Origin: Biscogniauxia marginata
Lineage: Eukaryota; Ascomycota; Sordariomycetes; Xylariales; Xylariaceae
Length of the DNA: 64,000 bases
Direction: 5' to 3'
Assembly: GCA_022695795.1 (NCBI GenBank)
Contig: MU404065.1
Coordinates: 310,001-374,000 of the forward strand
The stretch's first letter is position 1. Each line of letters begins with the position of its first letter. A model generated the notes under the pieces. It ran no database searches and was not told the DNA's origin. It saw only the letters and a list, made by a program, of their open reading frames with translations. Below are positions 21,975-33,767 of this stretch, piece by piece. A program made the position numbers and the translations under genes.

Positions 21975-23146
21975 AACACGACCGGAGCCTTGCCGCCAGA
22001 TTTGACTTAGTGACGTATCTGTCCGATGTTGCGCTTTCTTGCATATGCATTGGTATACTCGACGATGACGACTATTACGACTGCATGCGTTGGCGTTCCG
22101 GGATCAAGAGGGTATAATTAAGCCCGACTCTTTGGGCCTTCGTGTTTTCGAAGAAGCTCTGCAGGATCGCTGTTTCAACTTGCACATTACTCCAGTGGGC
22201 TAGGCGTTTATTATCGGGATATATATAGGCTTGGGAACGGATAACGGTACTCGGCCGGGGTTTTGGATTTTGTTTATTGCTTTATTTTTTTATTTTTCTC
22301 TGCACAAGTAGGCACGGAGAGGGGGGGGGGGGGCAAAAAGCCGGGCAGAAGTTGAGGAGTAGCAGAGCATCCGAGTAACGGGTATTATTGTTGGAGTATA
22401 TTTGTTGATCAGGGGGTAACGAGCATATCATGATTAATTTTTTGGACCAACAACTTTTTTGCCCCTCGTTGTGTGTGCATTAATAAGAATACGTTTTGAC
22501 ATTGTTGATCTTGGATCCAGCGTATTTAACCAGGATGTCTGTACCGCCGATGAAAATGCCGGATGATCGCATGTGTTTTATTTAGGGGGATCCCGGTTGC
22601 TCGTGTTGATCCTCTAAGGCGCAAGAGCAAGTTGTTATAATCCCAGCAGTAACTGTGGGCACGACGGTTAGCCGTGTAACAGCCCCTCGACCAAGTTCAA
22701 TCCGTCTTTCGACTTTACGTTCTCCTTCAATGTTCGCTTGGAACTCTTGTTAGTCCTCAGTTCACCGACCCGATTAAACAAGTTGAAACTTCCTACGACT
22801 TAAGCCCCCTTGCGTATCTATCTCTCTATACAAATATATATTTCTGTACATATCCTTATTCATACATGTGCCGGCCGTGAAACAAATCCAATTACCTACA
22901 TAGGTAGTAATACCTACTACGCGACCGGCCAAGAAGCTGATCCGCGAAACGACTTAGATTAGACCTCTCTCATCTTATCTCGCAACCAACACCGACAGAC
23001 ACATCAAGATAAAACTGACTGGCTTGCTATTACTACCAAGAGCTATAAAACACCCTCATGACAACGCCCAGAGGCAAACAATTTACGATGAGGTGTTGAA
23101 AACTGGCGATTTAACATCTCTCTCTCTCCGCACCGTCTTCGTGAAC
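21975..23146. other. Intergenic, cdc14 3' and carboxylesterase 5' flank
   Basis: 1.2 kb with no supported gene. It contains a 13-base G run at 22321-22333 and ACCTACATAGGTAGTAATACCTACTA near 22894-22919. The open frame that continues upstream of 23147 has no ATG. Confidence 0.55.
22321..22333. repeat. Poly-G tract
   Basis: Thirteen consecutive G in the cdc14 3' flank. Length may be unreliable in assembly. Confidence 0.8.
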
Positions 23147-25733
23147 ATGAAGTTTTCCTTCATAGAAAGGCTCTTCGAAACCAGGAGAGCGGTTACGCCT
23201 TGGCGTTACTCCGCCGTCGACACCGATACCGACGACGACAACGACAACGACAACGATAACGACGGCGAGGACATGAAGATCCCATTCACGGAGCGCCTCC
23301 GCGAGACGTGCCGGCGCGCGATCAAGCCGTGGCACGTCTTCGCTGTCGTCGCGGCCGTCGCGGCCATCGCCGTGTTAGTCGCCGTGCTGGTCGTCGCGCG
23401 CGAGCGCGCAAGGACCAAGGCTATAGAGGACCAGAACGTATGTATTAGTGCGACAAACCCCCTTCTATTTTTCATGAACCTTAAGTTTTTCCGTTGTATC
23501 CTCTAATAAACTTTTTTTTTCCTTTGCTTCTTATACCGGAAGAAAAAAAACCCCTCGCTCATATCAATATGTGCAAATCGGTGTTCTTCCATACCCAATG
23601 GACAGACAGCAGACCCTTCTCTCTTATACCAATTCTCTCTTTTTTGGGGGTCCCGTTTATTTAAAATAGAGCGCCCCGTCCGTATTCATATTTTGGTAGT
23701 GTGGTGATCACTGGCTCGCACCCCCTTATGGTGACCGAGGCTTTGTTATAGAGACAGAAACCCTGCTGACTTGACAACGCTGCTATCTTTTCAGGCTCCG
23801 TCAAATCCGGCAGACGCCCGCGTAAACCTAGGCTACGCGCAGTATCAGGGGTCGTTCGTCGGTACTAACGCTAGCGTCGCTCAGTACTTGGGCATCCGTT
23901 ATGCGGCGCCGCCGTTGGGCGATCTCCGCTTCCGGGCGCCGGTCGAGATGGGACAGCACTCGGGGGATCAGGAGGCTAATGAAGTAAGTATCACCCTTGA
24001 ACTATCGCGAGGGGAAAAAAAGAGTGTGCGCCACAGGAATGATTGCTGTGCCAATATAAGACACTACTGGTCGATGATATACTACTCCCCTGACCAAACT
24101 AACAATACATAAAATATAGTTTGGCCCGATATGTCTTGGTATTTCGGTACAATACCCTAGTGAGGGTCAGAGCGAGGACTGCTTATACGCCAACGTGTGG
24201 GCGCCAGTAAACGCCACTCTGGAATCGAAGTTGCCTGTCTGGCTATTTATTCAAGGAGGAGGTATGCCGCACCGCCCGAGCATAGTAGCTGGTATTCTGC
24301 CATGGTCAAGTGTTGCTAACGTCATTAGCCAGGCTATACCGTTAATGCGAATGCCAACTGGAATGGGACCGAGGTCGTCGAAAGATCAGGGAACAACATC
24401 GTCCTTGTGAACTTCAACTACCGCGTCGGGCTCTTCGGCTTCTTGGCAAGCGAAAGGGTCCGGGCCGACGGCGACCTGAACGTGGGGCTCCTGGACCAGC
24501 GGTTCATGATGCGGTGGGTGAAGCAACACGTGGCGCAATTCGGCGGCGACCCAGACCACGTCGTGATCAACGGCGCGTCCGCCGGCGCCGGCTCCGTGGC
24601 CATGCACTTGATAGCCCACAATGGGACCGACGAGAACCTTTTCGTCGGCGCCATCGCCGAGTCCGTATTTTTCCCCGCGCAGCCTTTTGTGTCGGACCTT
24701 GAATGGCAGTTCGATCGCCTACTGGCCGAGAGAGGCTGCGACGGCGTCGGGGAGCCGATGGCCTGTCTCCGGAGCAAGGGGACCGACGAGCTGCAGAGCT
24801 CGAACGTGCCCTCGCCCTTCCCTGGCCGGCCTGGACTCCCCGCGCCGCTATTCTACTGGACCCCCTGCATCGACGGCGATCTCCTGCCCGATCTGCCGTA
24901 TCTGATGTTCGAGAGGGGACAGTTTATCGACGTGCCCATAATGGTAGGCACTACGACCAACGGTTAGTGATACTGATATATCAACAAAAATAGCCTACCC
25001 GCTCTCCCTCTATATCCGTCTAACTTATAGTTCTTTCTGCTAATTGAAATATACTATACTCGTCGCGACCGCAGAGGGCACATACTTCGCGGACAACGCC
25101 GCCACTCCCGAGGAGGTGGCCGTCTTCCTGCAGAACAACTACCCGATGCTGACCGACGCCGACGCCGCAGATGTCGTGCAGCGGTACCCGCTCGAGGACG
25201 CCTTGCCCGGGCACGAGGCCTGGTTCCCCTCCGCGGCCGCGGCCTACGGCGAGGCGACCTTCATCTGCCCGGCGTCGCACATCCTGAGCTCGCACGCGCG
25301 CCGTCGTCAACGGGAACAACGGGGACGCGGCCGCGCGTGGGGCTACCGCTACGACGTCCGCGACGACGACAACACGGCCCAGGGCCTCGGCGTCCCGCAC
25401 CTCTTCGAGTCGTGGGCCGTCTTCGGCGCCGACAGCGTGCGCGGGCCCGGGGGCGCCCCGCCGAGCTACTACACCTACAACGCGCCCGTCGTCCCCCTCG
25501 TCATGGACTACTGGCTCTCGTTCGTGCGCGCTCTCGACCCGGACCCGCTGAGGAACGCCGGCGCCGCCGGCTGGGAGCCCTGGGAGGGGAATGACACTAC
25601 GGCGGTGAGGAGGCTGCTCATGAGCTCGGGAAGCGCGAACGGGACGACGACGGGCATGGAGGACGTGCCGCCAGACGAGGCCGGGAGGTGCGAGTTCTGG
25701 AAGATGCTGGCGCCGTTTACGCAGCAGCGGTGA
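23147..25733 (+). CDS. Type-B carboxylesterase/lipase with N-terminal membrane anchor
   Basis: Alpha/beta-hydrolase of the cholinesterase/carboxylesterase family. Five exons: 23147-23437, 23795-23983, 24120-24261, 24333-24962 and 25075-25733; all GT-AG and in phase, 636 aa. The N-terminus is unusual: residues 1-25 and 43-67 are two copies of one module (MKFSFIERLFETRR and MKIPFTERLRETCRR) separated by an Asp/Asn repeat, followed by a hydrophobic segment at about 64-84. That predicts a type II anchor with the enzyme outside the cytosol. Catalytic features: oxyanion-hole GGG made across the exon 3-4 splice, SEDCLYANVW, nucleophile S290 in GASAG, acid E418 in EGTYF, and H526 in GVPHLFE. N-glycosylation sequons are present. 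An internal ATG at 23273 (M43) is an alternative start. Substrate is unknown. Confidence 0.88.
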
Positions 25734-26301
25734 AATCTTTTAAATATCTTTTTTTTTTTTTTGGATAACTGTTCCCCTTTTTTAAAATGTGGGGATGATC
25801 ATGACGACAAGTGCGAACTCTCCTTGAGGAGGAAATTGGAAAGGGGGGTTGTATAAACTTCTGAACTATATGTTGATGGAGCTGTGAAAAGGGGGGAGGG
25901 GGGCAAAGGGGGGTGATGATTGAAACTGACTGCATAGAAAGAGATGATGCATTGTGCAACGAGATGTATAGACACCTTTATATACGCTGTATGTGGTTGC
26001 ATTGCGAGCAAAAGTACCTACATACATACATACATACCTTACACAGACTAGGATCTATAGAGAGAGTGTATAGTTAGGCGTTAGTTAATTGGCGAATACG
26101 GAATAAACCATGTTAGACATTTGTTCAATTCCTATCATCTGTTACGAAGAAAGAAATGGGAACTAGTTGAGTTTCCAAGTTGTTTACGCTACCTATCTCT
26201 CTTATGGATTTTTGGTGTATTATATATTCATATAAACTTCAGGGATCACGTACGTAAACTATTACTATCACGCCCACCACTTTTATGCCAACCTAGACTA
26301 C
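25734..26301. other. Convergent 3' region carboxylesterase / dph6
   Basis: T-runs and a short (CATA)n repeat at about 26020-26037. No gene seen. Confidence 0.55.
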
Positions 26302-29300
26302 CTAGACTAGTCTCGTCTCGTAGATAGCCACCGCAGCGAGCCGATCGCCCCGCGAATCCCACAGCGAGCGACACGGGACAAACGCCCCCGGAGGCGCGGC
26401 GCCTCGACCCAAGCAGGAAGCATCGGCGTAGGTGATCTTGGGCCCCGCCGCGTCCCAGTCCCCGCCTATCTCGACGACACGCAGCAGCAGCTCCCGCAAG
26501 CCCGCGGCCACCAGGGCGGTGATCCTCCCGATCACATCATCGTCACCGTGATCTGCCTCCCCAGTATGATATTTCAAGACGGCAGTGCTCTGGACGAACA
26601 ACCCACCACTGCTATCCTGAGAGGAGGAGGAGGGATCATCGACGACGACGACGAAGACGTGGTGCAGCTCCAACGACCCCCCAGCACGCCCTCCCCACGC
26701 CTCCGTCCCCGACCACAGCCTCACGGCCCCGTGTCCCACGCCCGCGAGCCCGGCATGCGCGTGCCACTCGACGCCGGCGGCGCGCGGGAGCTCGTCGACC
26801 TCGGCGGCGAAGACGGGCGGGACGCTCCGCGCCCTCCTCTCCCACTGCTTTCTCTTCTTTATGTTCCCCATGCTCTCGGCCGTAGTATAATTGCCATCAT
26901 CGTCGTCATCACCAGGAGAAAGGGTAGACGACGACGACGACGACGACGACGACACACCGAAGACGGCATCCCAATCCGGCAGCGTCGGCGCCGAAGGTGG
27001 TGTCTGGGAAGAGGAATAATCACCGGCGTAGGAGCGGTACAGCGGGTTGTACCTGCGGTCCCAGAGGTCCGGACCCGTCTCTTCCTCATCCTCGTCTTCG
27101 TCTTCATCTTCGTCGTTTTCATCGCCGGCAGCGGCGGCAGCAGAAGAAGAACCGCGGATACGCGGCCGCAGGTGCGCGGCGCGCCACGCCGTCGCCACGA
27201 GTAGTGCTTTTTGCCGCCTCGGGTCCTCTTCTCCCTCTTCTCCTTCCTTTTTGTTGTTATTTTGGTGGTCGTCTACTACCCCCGAATTATTCGTCGCCGT
27301 CGCGCGGGGAAAATACGCCACGGCGCTGGTCCACCAGCGCACCTGCACCTCGGCGCCGACGCGCCAGAGGTGCTGCAGCGCGAGGCCGATCTGGAGCCGG
27401 ATGTCGTCGTCTGCGTTCGGAGAAGAAAAAGAAGGGAGTGTCATGGAGGCCGGGATCAGGGGGATCTGCCCCGCTATGGACACCGCGAGAGGCGGCGAGG
27501 ATGCGCTTTCCATGCTTCCGCCGACGAGATGACGGCGGTGGTGTGGGAGAAGCGGGAAGGCGATGGCCTGGCTGTAGGGCCCGATGTTGGCGGGCGCCCA
27601 GTACGATCGTGACTGGACGTGCAGGCCGCGGCGTCTATTGTTGTTATCGTGATCGGCCCCCTCCGGCTTCAGATAGGGCTGCACGCTTAGGTAGATAGCG
27701 ACGGCGGCGTCCGGGGGCGCAAGGACGTCGCCGCAGGAGATGGTCACTCGGGACGGAGGATTGGGCTCGCGGAATAGCGACCCGTAGTGCTTGTTGACGA
27801 GGGCGAAGTCGGACATACGCCGCAGGACGATGATGCTATTCGTGATCGCAGTTGCCGGTAGAGATTGCTCTCGTAGCCGTGTTCGGATCTCATCTACGAT
27901 CTGGGCGGTCTGGTCTTCGACCGTTGTTACTGTGGGTGAGGGGCTCTCACGACCCCGGCTGCCCCCTACGAAACACCATTCCTGACAAGAGTCACGATCA
28001 TACTGCACATTTCCAGATATCTTCAAGTTCGACAGGCTTGGCTGTGCGCCGTGCGATGGGCTGGCAAATCCCAGCTGCTCCCCGGTGCGGAGCGCCGCAA
28101 CAACGGCCTCGAACCTAGGGTCGAGGAGGTTCGGGATGCGAACGCCAAGATCATCAGCGCCCGCAGCTGCAGCCCCCACCCCTTGCGGCTGCTCAACCCC
28201 CTTCATCTCGACCTTCGCCTCGCGTATGCTCAGCCAGGCGCAGCCGCCCCCCTCCCTGACCACGCGCCTCGCCTCGTCGCGGACGACGACGCGGCCCTTG
28301 AACAGCGCCGCGGGACCGTCCACGACGAGGGTCTCAAACTCGCCGCCCTCGCCGAGGACGGAGCCCCGGCCGCCACCGCCGAAGCGCCACATAGCGCGCT
28401 CGACGCGCGCCGCGGCCGTGGCACTCGCCACGTTCTCCCACAAGAATGATTCATCGAGTCCCGCGCTGGCGACCTTGATGATGCGAGCGTCGAGCCCCGC
28501 GGCGGCCATGTCGCGCAGGAGCTGGGCGTCGTCCCTGTCGTCATTGCCGACGCCTGTGCCTGAGAGAGGATGTCCACGGCTCCCCGCTGCTAGCGTCAGG
28601 TTACCGGTGGTAAGAGGGGGAAGGCCTGGTGGTGGTGGCAATGATGACAGTGGGAGCTCGGGGAATTGCCATATGTACGCCAGGGGCACTAAGCCTAGGC
28701 GCAGGGCGACGGACTCGATGCGTGTTCGCTGATACGTAGAGAGGATGGCACCCGTACACAGCGCGTTGGCTTCTGGGTGTGCCCTCATGACAGCGCGAAG
28801 GAGCGGCACTAGGGACTCGGTCTCGTCTTCGTCCTCGTCTACGTGCTGGGGCTGTTTGTCCCCCTCTGCTCCATGGCCACCATGGCTGCTGGCTAGGGCC
28901 GACGATGATGACGATGGGTTGGGAACTGAGTCAGTCGCCCCCGCAGATCTGGACAGAGCAATAGACTGTTGCGGGCCGGTTTGTCGATCGTGAGGGTCCT
29001 GGTAGCTGATGCCATGGTGAACAGCTGTCCCCACGATGGGCTGCCGAAACAGAGGTAACCCGGTTGCCTGCGCATACAGGGGGATCACTTGATGCCCGAC
29101 GGTTTGGTACATGAAACTATTCAAGTCCATCTCCTCCTCATCCTCGAAGCTAGCCTCGCCGCCAGGTATTCCCCGTCCCAGGAATGAGCCGTGCTGCTGG
29201 TCCGCTGCGCCGGGAATGCTGTCCCGGGCGGTATTGCTAGCTACCTCATAGTCTTCAGCTCCAGCTCTAGCCGTAGGCAGAGGCGGGTAGAGGTTCGCTA

Positions 29301-29406
29301 AGGCGACAATGCGGTGTCCATTGGCCAGGCAGTGGAGAATGGAAAAGAAGCTGTCCTTGCCTCCAGAGACCAGCGCAATGACATCCAGTGACCCATCCGC
29401 CGTCAT
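26302..29406 (-). CDS. dph6: Diphthine-ammonia ligase Dph6 with C-terminal RidA-like domains
   Basis: Last step of diphthamide synthesis: ATP-dependent amidation of diphthine on eEF2 in the cytosol. Single exon, 1,034 aa, far longer than yeast Dph6 (about 685). The N-terminal adenine-nucleotide alpha-hydrolase domain has the PP-loop SGGKDS at 14-19, the CTGAILSTYQRTRIESVALRLGL block and GEGGEFETLVVDGP. After about residue 470 come two RidA/YjgF-like domains, the first marked by SNLKISGNVQ and NSIIVLRRMSDFALVNKHYG, the second by SYWAPANIGPYSQAI and VSIAGQIPLIPASM. The extra length is low-complexity inserts: an acidic run of about twelve Asp/Glu, a run of eight to nine Ser and an Asp run, all from trinucleotide repeats. 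The many open frames on the opposite strand are shadows of this GC-rich gene. Confidence 0.93.
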   Translation of the reverse strand: MTADGSLDVIALVSGGKDSFFSILHCLANGHRIVALANLYPPLPTARAGAEDYEVASNTARDSIPGAADQQHGSFLGRGIPGGEASFEDEEEMDLNSFMYQTVGHQVIPLYAQATGLPLFRQPIVGTAVHHGISYQDPHDRQTGPQQSIALSRSAGATDSVPNPSSSSSALASSHGGHGAEGDKQPQHVDEDEDETESLVPLLRAVMRAHPEANALCTGAILSTYQRTRIESVALRLGLVPLAYIWQFPELPLSSLPPPPGLPPLTTGNLTLAAGSRGHPLSGTGVGNDDRDDAQLLRDMAAAGLDARIIKVASAGLDESFLWENVASATAAARVERAMWRFGGGGRGSVLGEGGEFETLVVDGPAALFKGRVVVRDEARRVVREGGGCAWLSIREAKVEMKGVEQPQGVGAAAAGADDLGVRIPNLLDPRFEAVVAALRTGEQLGFASPSHGAQPSLSNLKISGNVQYDRDSCQEWCFVGGSRGRESPSPTVTTVEDQTAQIVDEIRTRLREQSLPATAITNSIIVLRRMSDFALVNKHYGSLFREPNPPSRVTISCGDVLAPPDAAVAIYLSVQPYLKPEGADHDNNNRRRGLHVQSRSYWAPANIGPYSQAIAFPLLPHHRRHLVGGSMESASSPPLAVSIAGQIPLIPASMTLPSFSSPNADDDIRLQIGLALQHLWRVGAEVQVRWWTSAVAYFPRATATNNSGVVDDHQNNNKKEGEEGEEDPRRQKALLVATAWRAAHLRPRIRGSSSAAAAAGDENDEDEDEDEDEEETGPDLWDRRYNPLYRSYAGDYSSSQTPPSAPTLPDWDAVFGVSSSSSSSSSTLSPGDDDDDGNYTTAESMGNIKKRKQWERRARSVPPVFAAEVDELPRAAGVEWHAHAGLAGVGHGAVRLWSGTEAWGGRAGGSLELHHVFVVVVDDPSSSSQDSSGGLFVQSTAVLKYHTGEADHGDDDVIGRITALVAAGLRELLLRVVEIGGDWDAAGPKITYADASCLGRGAAPPGAFVPCRSLWDSRGDRLAAVAIYETRLV
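26927..26953. repeat. (GAC)n trinucleotide repeat inside dph6
   Basis: Nine GAC units on the plus strand, read as a poly-Ser run in Dph6. It lies in a variable loop, so length variation between strains is likely. Confidence 0.85.
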
Positions 29407-30847
29407 CGTTAAGTAGGACCCGAACGAGGATAGTGTGCTCGTACGGAGGCCCGGGCCACGTTCCTATTATACCCGCTACCTATTCCCAGCTGACGCTAGG
29501 CGTGGGTGTTCCGTAAGAGCGCCCAAGCGTCGATGTGTAGTCATAAACTCGTAATACAGCTAGCGTTGGGTAGATAGATATTAGTCGTAGACCAACCTGA
29601 ACGGGGTTGGCCGTAGCAAGCAAATACTTACGGATAGTCTCGAGGACGGCGGGCTTGGCAGGCCCGCATATCGAAAGGAAATAGAACTTACCTAAACTAG
29701 CTGAAGAAAAGGTGAGTGAGTGACTCGAGACCGAACGAACGGATGATCGCTAGTATGTGGGAAATGAGGTCTAGTCTTTTTGGGCATCTAAACAAAGATG
29801 CCCAGCGAGGTCAGGGCAGACTGTGTAAGCCTGGTCTCTCTGCTGGTACTAACAAGTCGTAGGTTGAGGTAGCAGTGCTGCACAAATCTCACCTTATTTT
29901 CCCACATGTCCGGTGTACCTAAGTTGTCCGGTAGTTCACCCGAACTAGCTGCCGGTGACCACAACGTCGGGTATCGCTCACGCGCACGGTGATGATCACC
30001 GTCAACCATCAAGGTTCTATTGTTTACACTAGATTGCCGCATGTTTTGTTGCGTGATCATCTGACGATTTAATAAGTGACAAGGTAGGCCTAATGGCGCA
30101 TTTACTACCCAGTCCAAATCACATACTATCATGAAAATGGGCACTATGCAATGAATACTGAAGTAGTTTGACTGTTTAATTGGCAGCAGCAGATCGATGC
30201 TTGATGAATTTGGCTATCTGTACACAGTTTGCTGAGAGCTATCTTTCGGTGACCAGCACTTTGCTTGAGAGCAATCGCAGTAAATGAAGTCTGGAAACGA
30301 ATCGGAAAAGTAGACACAAGAAGGGAGGTTTATGGATTACGCCCTTGCAGTTTCGTCTTCTTTTCCACCCCACGGGAATGCCCTATCGCGAGGACGGCTG
30401 CTCTGCCCCGCCTGCTCATGGAAATTACAACGAGCGTAGAAGATAGGCCGCCGGGATGTGTATCGCGTCGCTTCCATGGTGAAATTCACAAGCGTTTCTA
30501 GTATGCCTTTCCGAACACGCCTCATCACTATAACCCCAATGTCGTCCCTTGGTTTGCCTGGTGCTTTTTTTTTGGTCATGATGGAAAACAAATCTGTCGC
30601 AATATTGATACAAGAAGACAAGACGATGCTGAAAATCAAAATGCAACTTTTGTGTCCTCTATGTGTATACCTCCGTCTTTTAACCTGTAGCGCGAGCCGT
30701 TTTTATTTGGCTCTCCTGACCCTATCCGCAAAGCCAACGGACTTGGCCAAAATAAGAAGAAGTCGTAATGTCGTTATGTGGCGTGAGTCGAAGACGATCC
30801 TAGGTCTTCAACTTGGGAATCTGAGATGAATCCAGTCTGGATTGCAT
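29407..30847. other. Intergenic, dph6 promoter and zinc-finger 3' flank
   Basis: 1.4 kb. A 118-codon frame at 29788-30144 has no family signature and looks spurious. No gene supported. Confidence 0.55.
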
Positions 30848-32853
30848 CTAGTCCACTCGCTTGCGCTTCTTCTTGCCGTTGCTTTCACTGGATGAGTCAT
30901 CCGACGAAAGATCACTCGCGCTACCTGGAACTTCAGCAGCTACCTGGAAGAGGACCTTGCCGAAGTTGTGGTAGTCATTTTCGCTACCGGGCGCCATCAT
31001 TTCGAGGCCTTCTTCGCTGCCGTCAATGAGGTTCATGACGATCGCGCCGCTACCATGGGTTCTAGCGTGTTGGGATAGGTTATCACTTCGCGAGAACTTC
31101 TTGCCGCACTCATGGCACTCGAAAGGCTTCTCCTGGGTGTGCAGAGAACGGTAGTGTCGCTTCAGGTGTTCCTGACGGCGGAAACGGCGGTTGCACAATT
31201 CACAAACGAAGGTCTTGCTGGGGTCCTCAGTTAGCGACTGCTTGCGGCCACGTCGGTTAGGCGGTGCAGGCAAGCCCCCAGCTTGCGCGCTCGAGCCGGA
31301 GGATGAGGCAGTCGTGTTGGCTTCATTATTGGTCTCATTAGAATTGTCCTGGGCAGGAGCTTGACCTTCGCTCCCGCCAGACTGCGAGTCTGCAGCGACG
31401 TTCATGGCTGGTGCAGCTTTCCTGTTGTCCTTCTTGGACTTCTTGAACTTCTTATCCCGGTGAGAGTCGAGATCTGACGAGTCACAGGGGCTTGAGATGC
31501 CAGTCACTGAGCAGGAGGTTGTGTCGTCTTCGTAGTCCAATTCACTGTCGGCCAGGAACGAGTCGTGACCTAGGGACAGTGTGGTGGAGCAGGTGCCAGA
31601 ACGAGACCGGTTGACCAGAGCAGTAGAATGCTCGGTGAGGTTCACAAGACGGTTGACAAAATCGTCCTCGGATTCCAGATCGGAAATGTCGTCGAAGGTT
31701 GGCAAGCCGTGGTGCACCTCAGAATTGAACTCGAAAGTGCCAGGTAGCAGGTTTTGCTTGATGGACTCGCCCCTGAATTCCTCCAGCGCGACAGGAGCAG
31801 AGAATTCAGATGCGAGTGTCGCGTTTGTAGCACCTCCAACAGTCAAATTGCGGGGGTCACAGAAATCGATGTCTTGGTCCGAAGTAGAGGTGATAGAGTG
31901 GGCGTATGGTGCTGGAGAGGGCGAGAGTGAAGGGCACGAGGTCGGAGTGATAGAAAGGAGGTCGCTAGAAATGCTGGCGCTAAGCGAAATGTTCTTCCCT
32001 GACGGGGCCTGTGATTGCAGGTACACTGCGCCGAAAAGGTCCGAGTTAGCCCCAAAGTTCAATCCCAATTCCAGTCAATTTCGCAACAGAAAAAAAAGAG
32101 CCCCGCCAAATTCCAATGCAGCAATAATTGCACAGGGCAGCAGCTGCACCTCCTTTCCCCTCCACTCTAACAATTTAATTGTTCTCAAACTCGATCGAGT
32201 TCTATTACCCCATGTCGGCCGCCTTGCCATTCGCACCCAACGCGTCAAAAGCCGAAACACTGGAATCCCGGAAGTCAAATATGAAATAGGAAAAACCTAC
32301 TAGGTGTCAAAGGAGGTGAGCCGCAGCTAGACCAGTCCAACCCTTCGAGGCTCTCCGGAATAGCCTCCACTTCCGTCTTGACCGTCTCGCAACCATCTAG
32401 ACCAGAAAACATGGGGTTCAATGGTGTCGCCAAAACCTCGTGTGTGTTGCTGGGGCTGCCCATGGAGCTGCCCGAAGTTGACAGGGGCGGTGTGGCTGGG
32501 TAGTAGAACCCGTCGCTCTCGCACATGTCCGTCTCCAACATCAACTTCGCTGGTTGACTGGTGATTAGCAGGCCGGGCTTCTGCGTTGTCTGGGGGGAGG
32601 CCATCGGCGTGATGTTGCTAGGCACTGACGTGAATGCCTTGGCGGGCATTGCGTGCTGAGAGCAAGACGAGTTCGGTCTGGAGTAAATAGGTGTTGAAGG
32701 CAGAGTTGGCACAACAGGGTACATCTGTTGTTGCATCTGTTGGAAGCCCGGGTGCTGGCTGAAGTGGCCGTGCTGTCGGTTCTCTGGGTTGGGATCCGGC
32801 GTGTAGTAGAAAAACGACGGTCCCATCTGCGCGGCCATCATGGTCGAATCCAT
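30848..32853 (-). CDS. C2H2 zinc-finger stress regulator, Msn2/Seb1-like
   Basis: Nuclear transcription factor of the Msn2/4-Seb1 type, expected to bind AGGGG stress-response elements. Two exons: 32853-32301 and 32025-30848 (275-nt intron), 576 aa. The splice restores the conserved run [17 protein letters not shown]-terminal half is disordered with Gln/Met-rich and Ser/Pro stretches. DPRNLTVG and an acidic block ([17 protein letters not shown]) are conserved in this subfamily. A Lys-rich patch ([12 protein letters not shown]) may help nuclear import. Two tandem C2H2 fingers lie near the C-terminus: C-x2-C-x12-H-x4-H (CELC...H..H) then C-x2-C-x12-H-x3-H with RSDNLSQH in the second recognition helix, matching the Msn2 finger pattern. 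The C-terminus ends in a Lys/Arg patch. Upstream lies a very long gene-free tract with AGGGG/CCCCT sites. Confidence 0.9.
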
Positions 32854-33100
32854 TACGAGTCTTATTCTTATCGCTTATATAGCGGTCAGTGGCGCCGTAT
32901 ATCCCCCTCGATCCAGACTGACTACTAACCTGACACAATATATGATCGTCGGGCTTCTTCCACTCGACTACTGCTCTTCGAATGGGGGTTTATAAATTAA
33001 GTATGCTGTATATAGGTTTTACTATACAATTGTCGATCGTTGGTGGGCGGTTGGCCTAATGATGGTGGTTTCGGTTCCCGGTTGGAATGAATGGACGTCA
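32854..33100 (-). promoter_or_regulatory. Proximal promoter of the Msn2/Seb1-like gene
   Basis: A CCCCT (STRE core) lies at 32904-32908, about 50 bp before the ATG. Further AGGGG cores occur at 33412-33416 and 33595-33599. These pentamers are the known Msn2-type target, so self-regulation is possible but inferred; such short sites also arise by chance. Confidence 0.4.
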
Positions 33101-33732
33101 GTGTTGGGCTATCTCGATCCAAGACTGTCTATACTAGTTGAGACTCGGTTGACGATGTTGTACAAATGCCTTTTCCGACTGGGGACTCCGGGGTCTTATT
33201 TGTCTAGGAGGGACTGCGGGAAGGTGAGGGAAACAGGTCCAACTTGTATACTAAATGAAGGGAAGGGAAGTTCGAGGAGGGAGCTCGAATGGATCCGAAA
33301 TTTGAGTCACTGAATAAACAAGAACCGATAGGTTTAAAAAGAACGAGAACACCACTCTTAAAGGTCGACCGATCTGTCGATCACAGACTGGAAGGGAATG
33401 AACGTGGTTGAAGGGGACCTTGGAGGATAATGTAAAAAGGTCGAGAGACAGATCAACCACAGATAAAAACCTTTGATAGGCAGTGGACGGCCTGCGGGTG
33501 GAATGGCGACCCAAGAGAGAGCCCACCCACCCATGCATGTCTCACTTGGGGAAGCTGACAAGGGCCCCAAGACGGACCTGGTCGACAGGTACAGAGGGGC
33601 AAGCAGACAAGCCTAGCAAGACGGCGTAGAATAGGATCCCTGTCTGCATGTCTGGGGCAAAACGGAAACATCAGATGAGTGGGTGTGTCGACTAGTATGG
33701 CGCAGCCACCGCGCGATTCTAAATCTGGATGG

Positions 33733-33767
<35 letters not shown>
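33733..33767. repeat. (GA)n microsatellite
   Basis: A nearly unbroken GA run with one AA interruption. Confidence 0.9.

Noticed and set aside
26548..28732. Several long plus-strand frames opposite dph6
   Set aside because: Arg/Ser-rich shadows of a GC-rich gene with trinucleotide repeats.
29788..30144. 118-codon minus-strand frame between dph6 and the zinc-finger gene
   Set aside because: No recognisable domain or splice partner.
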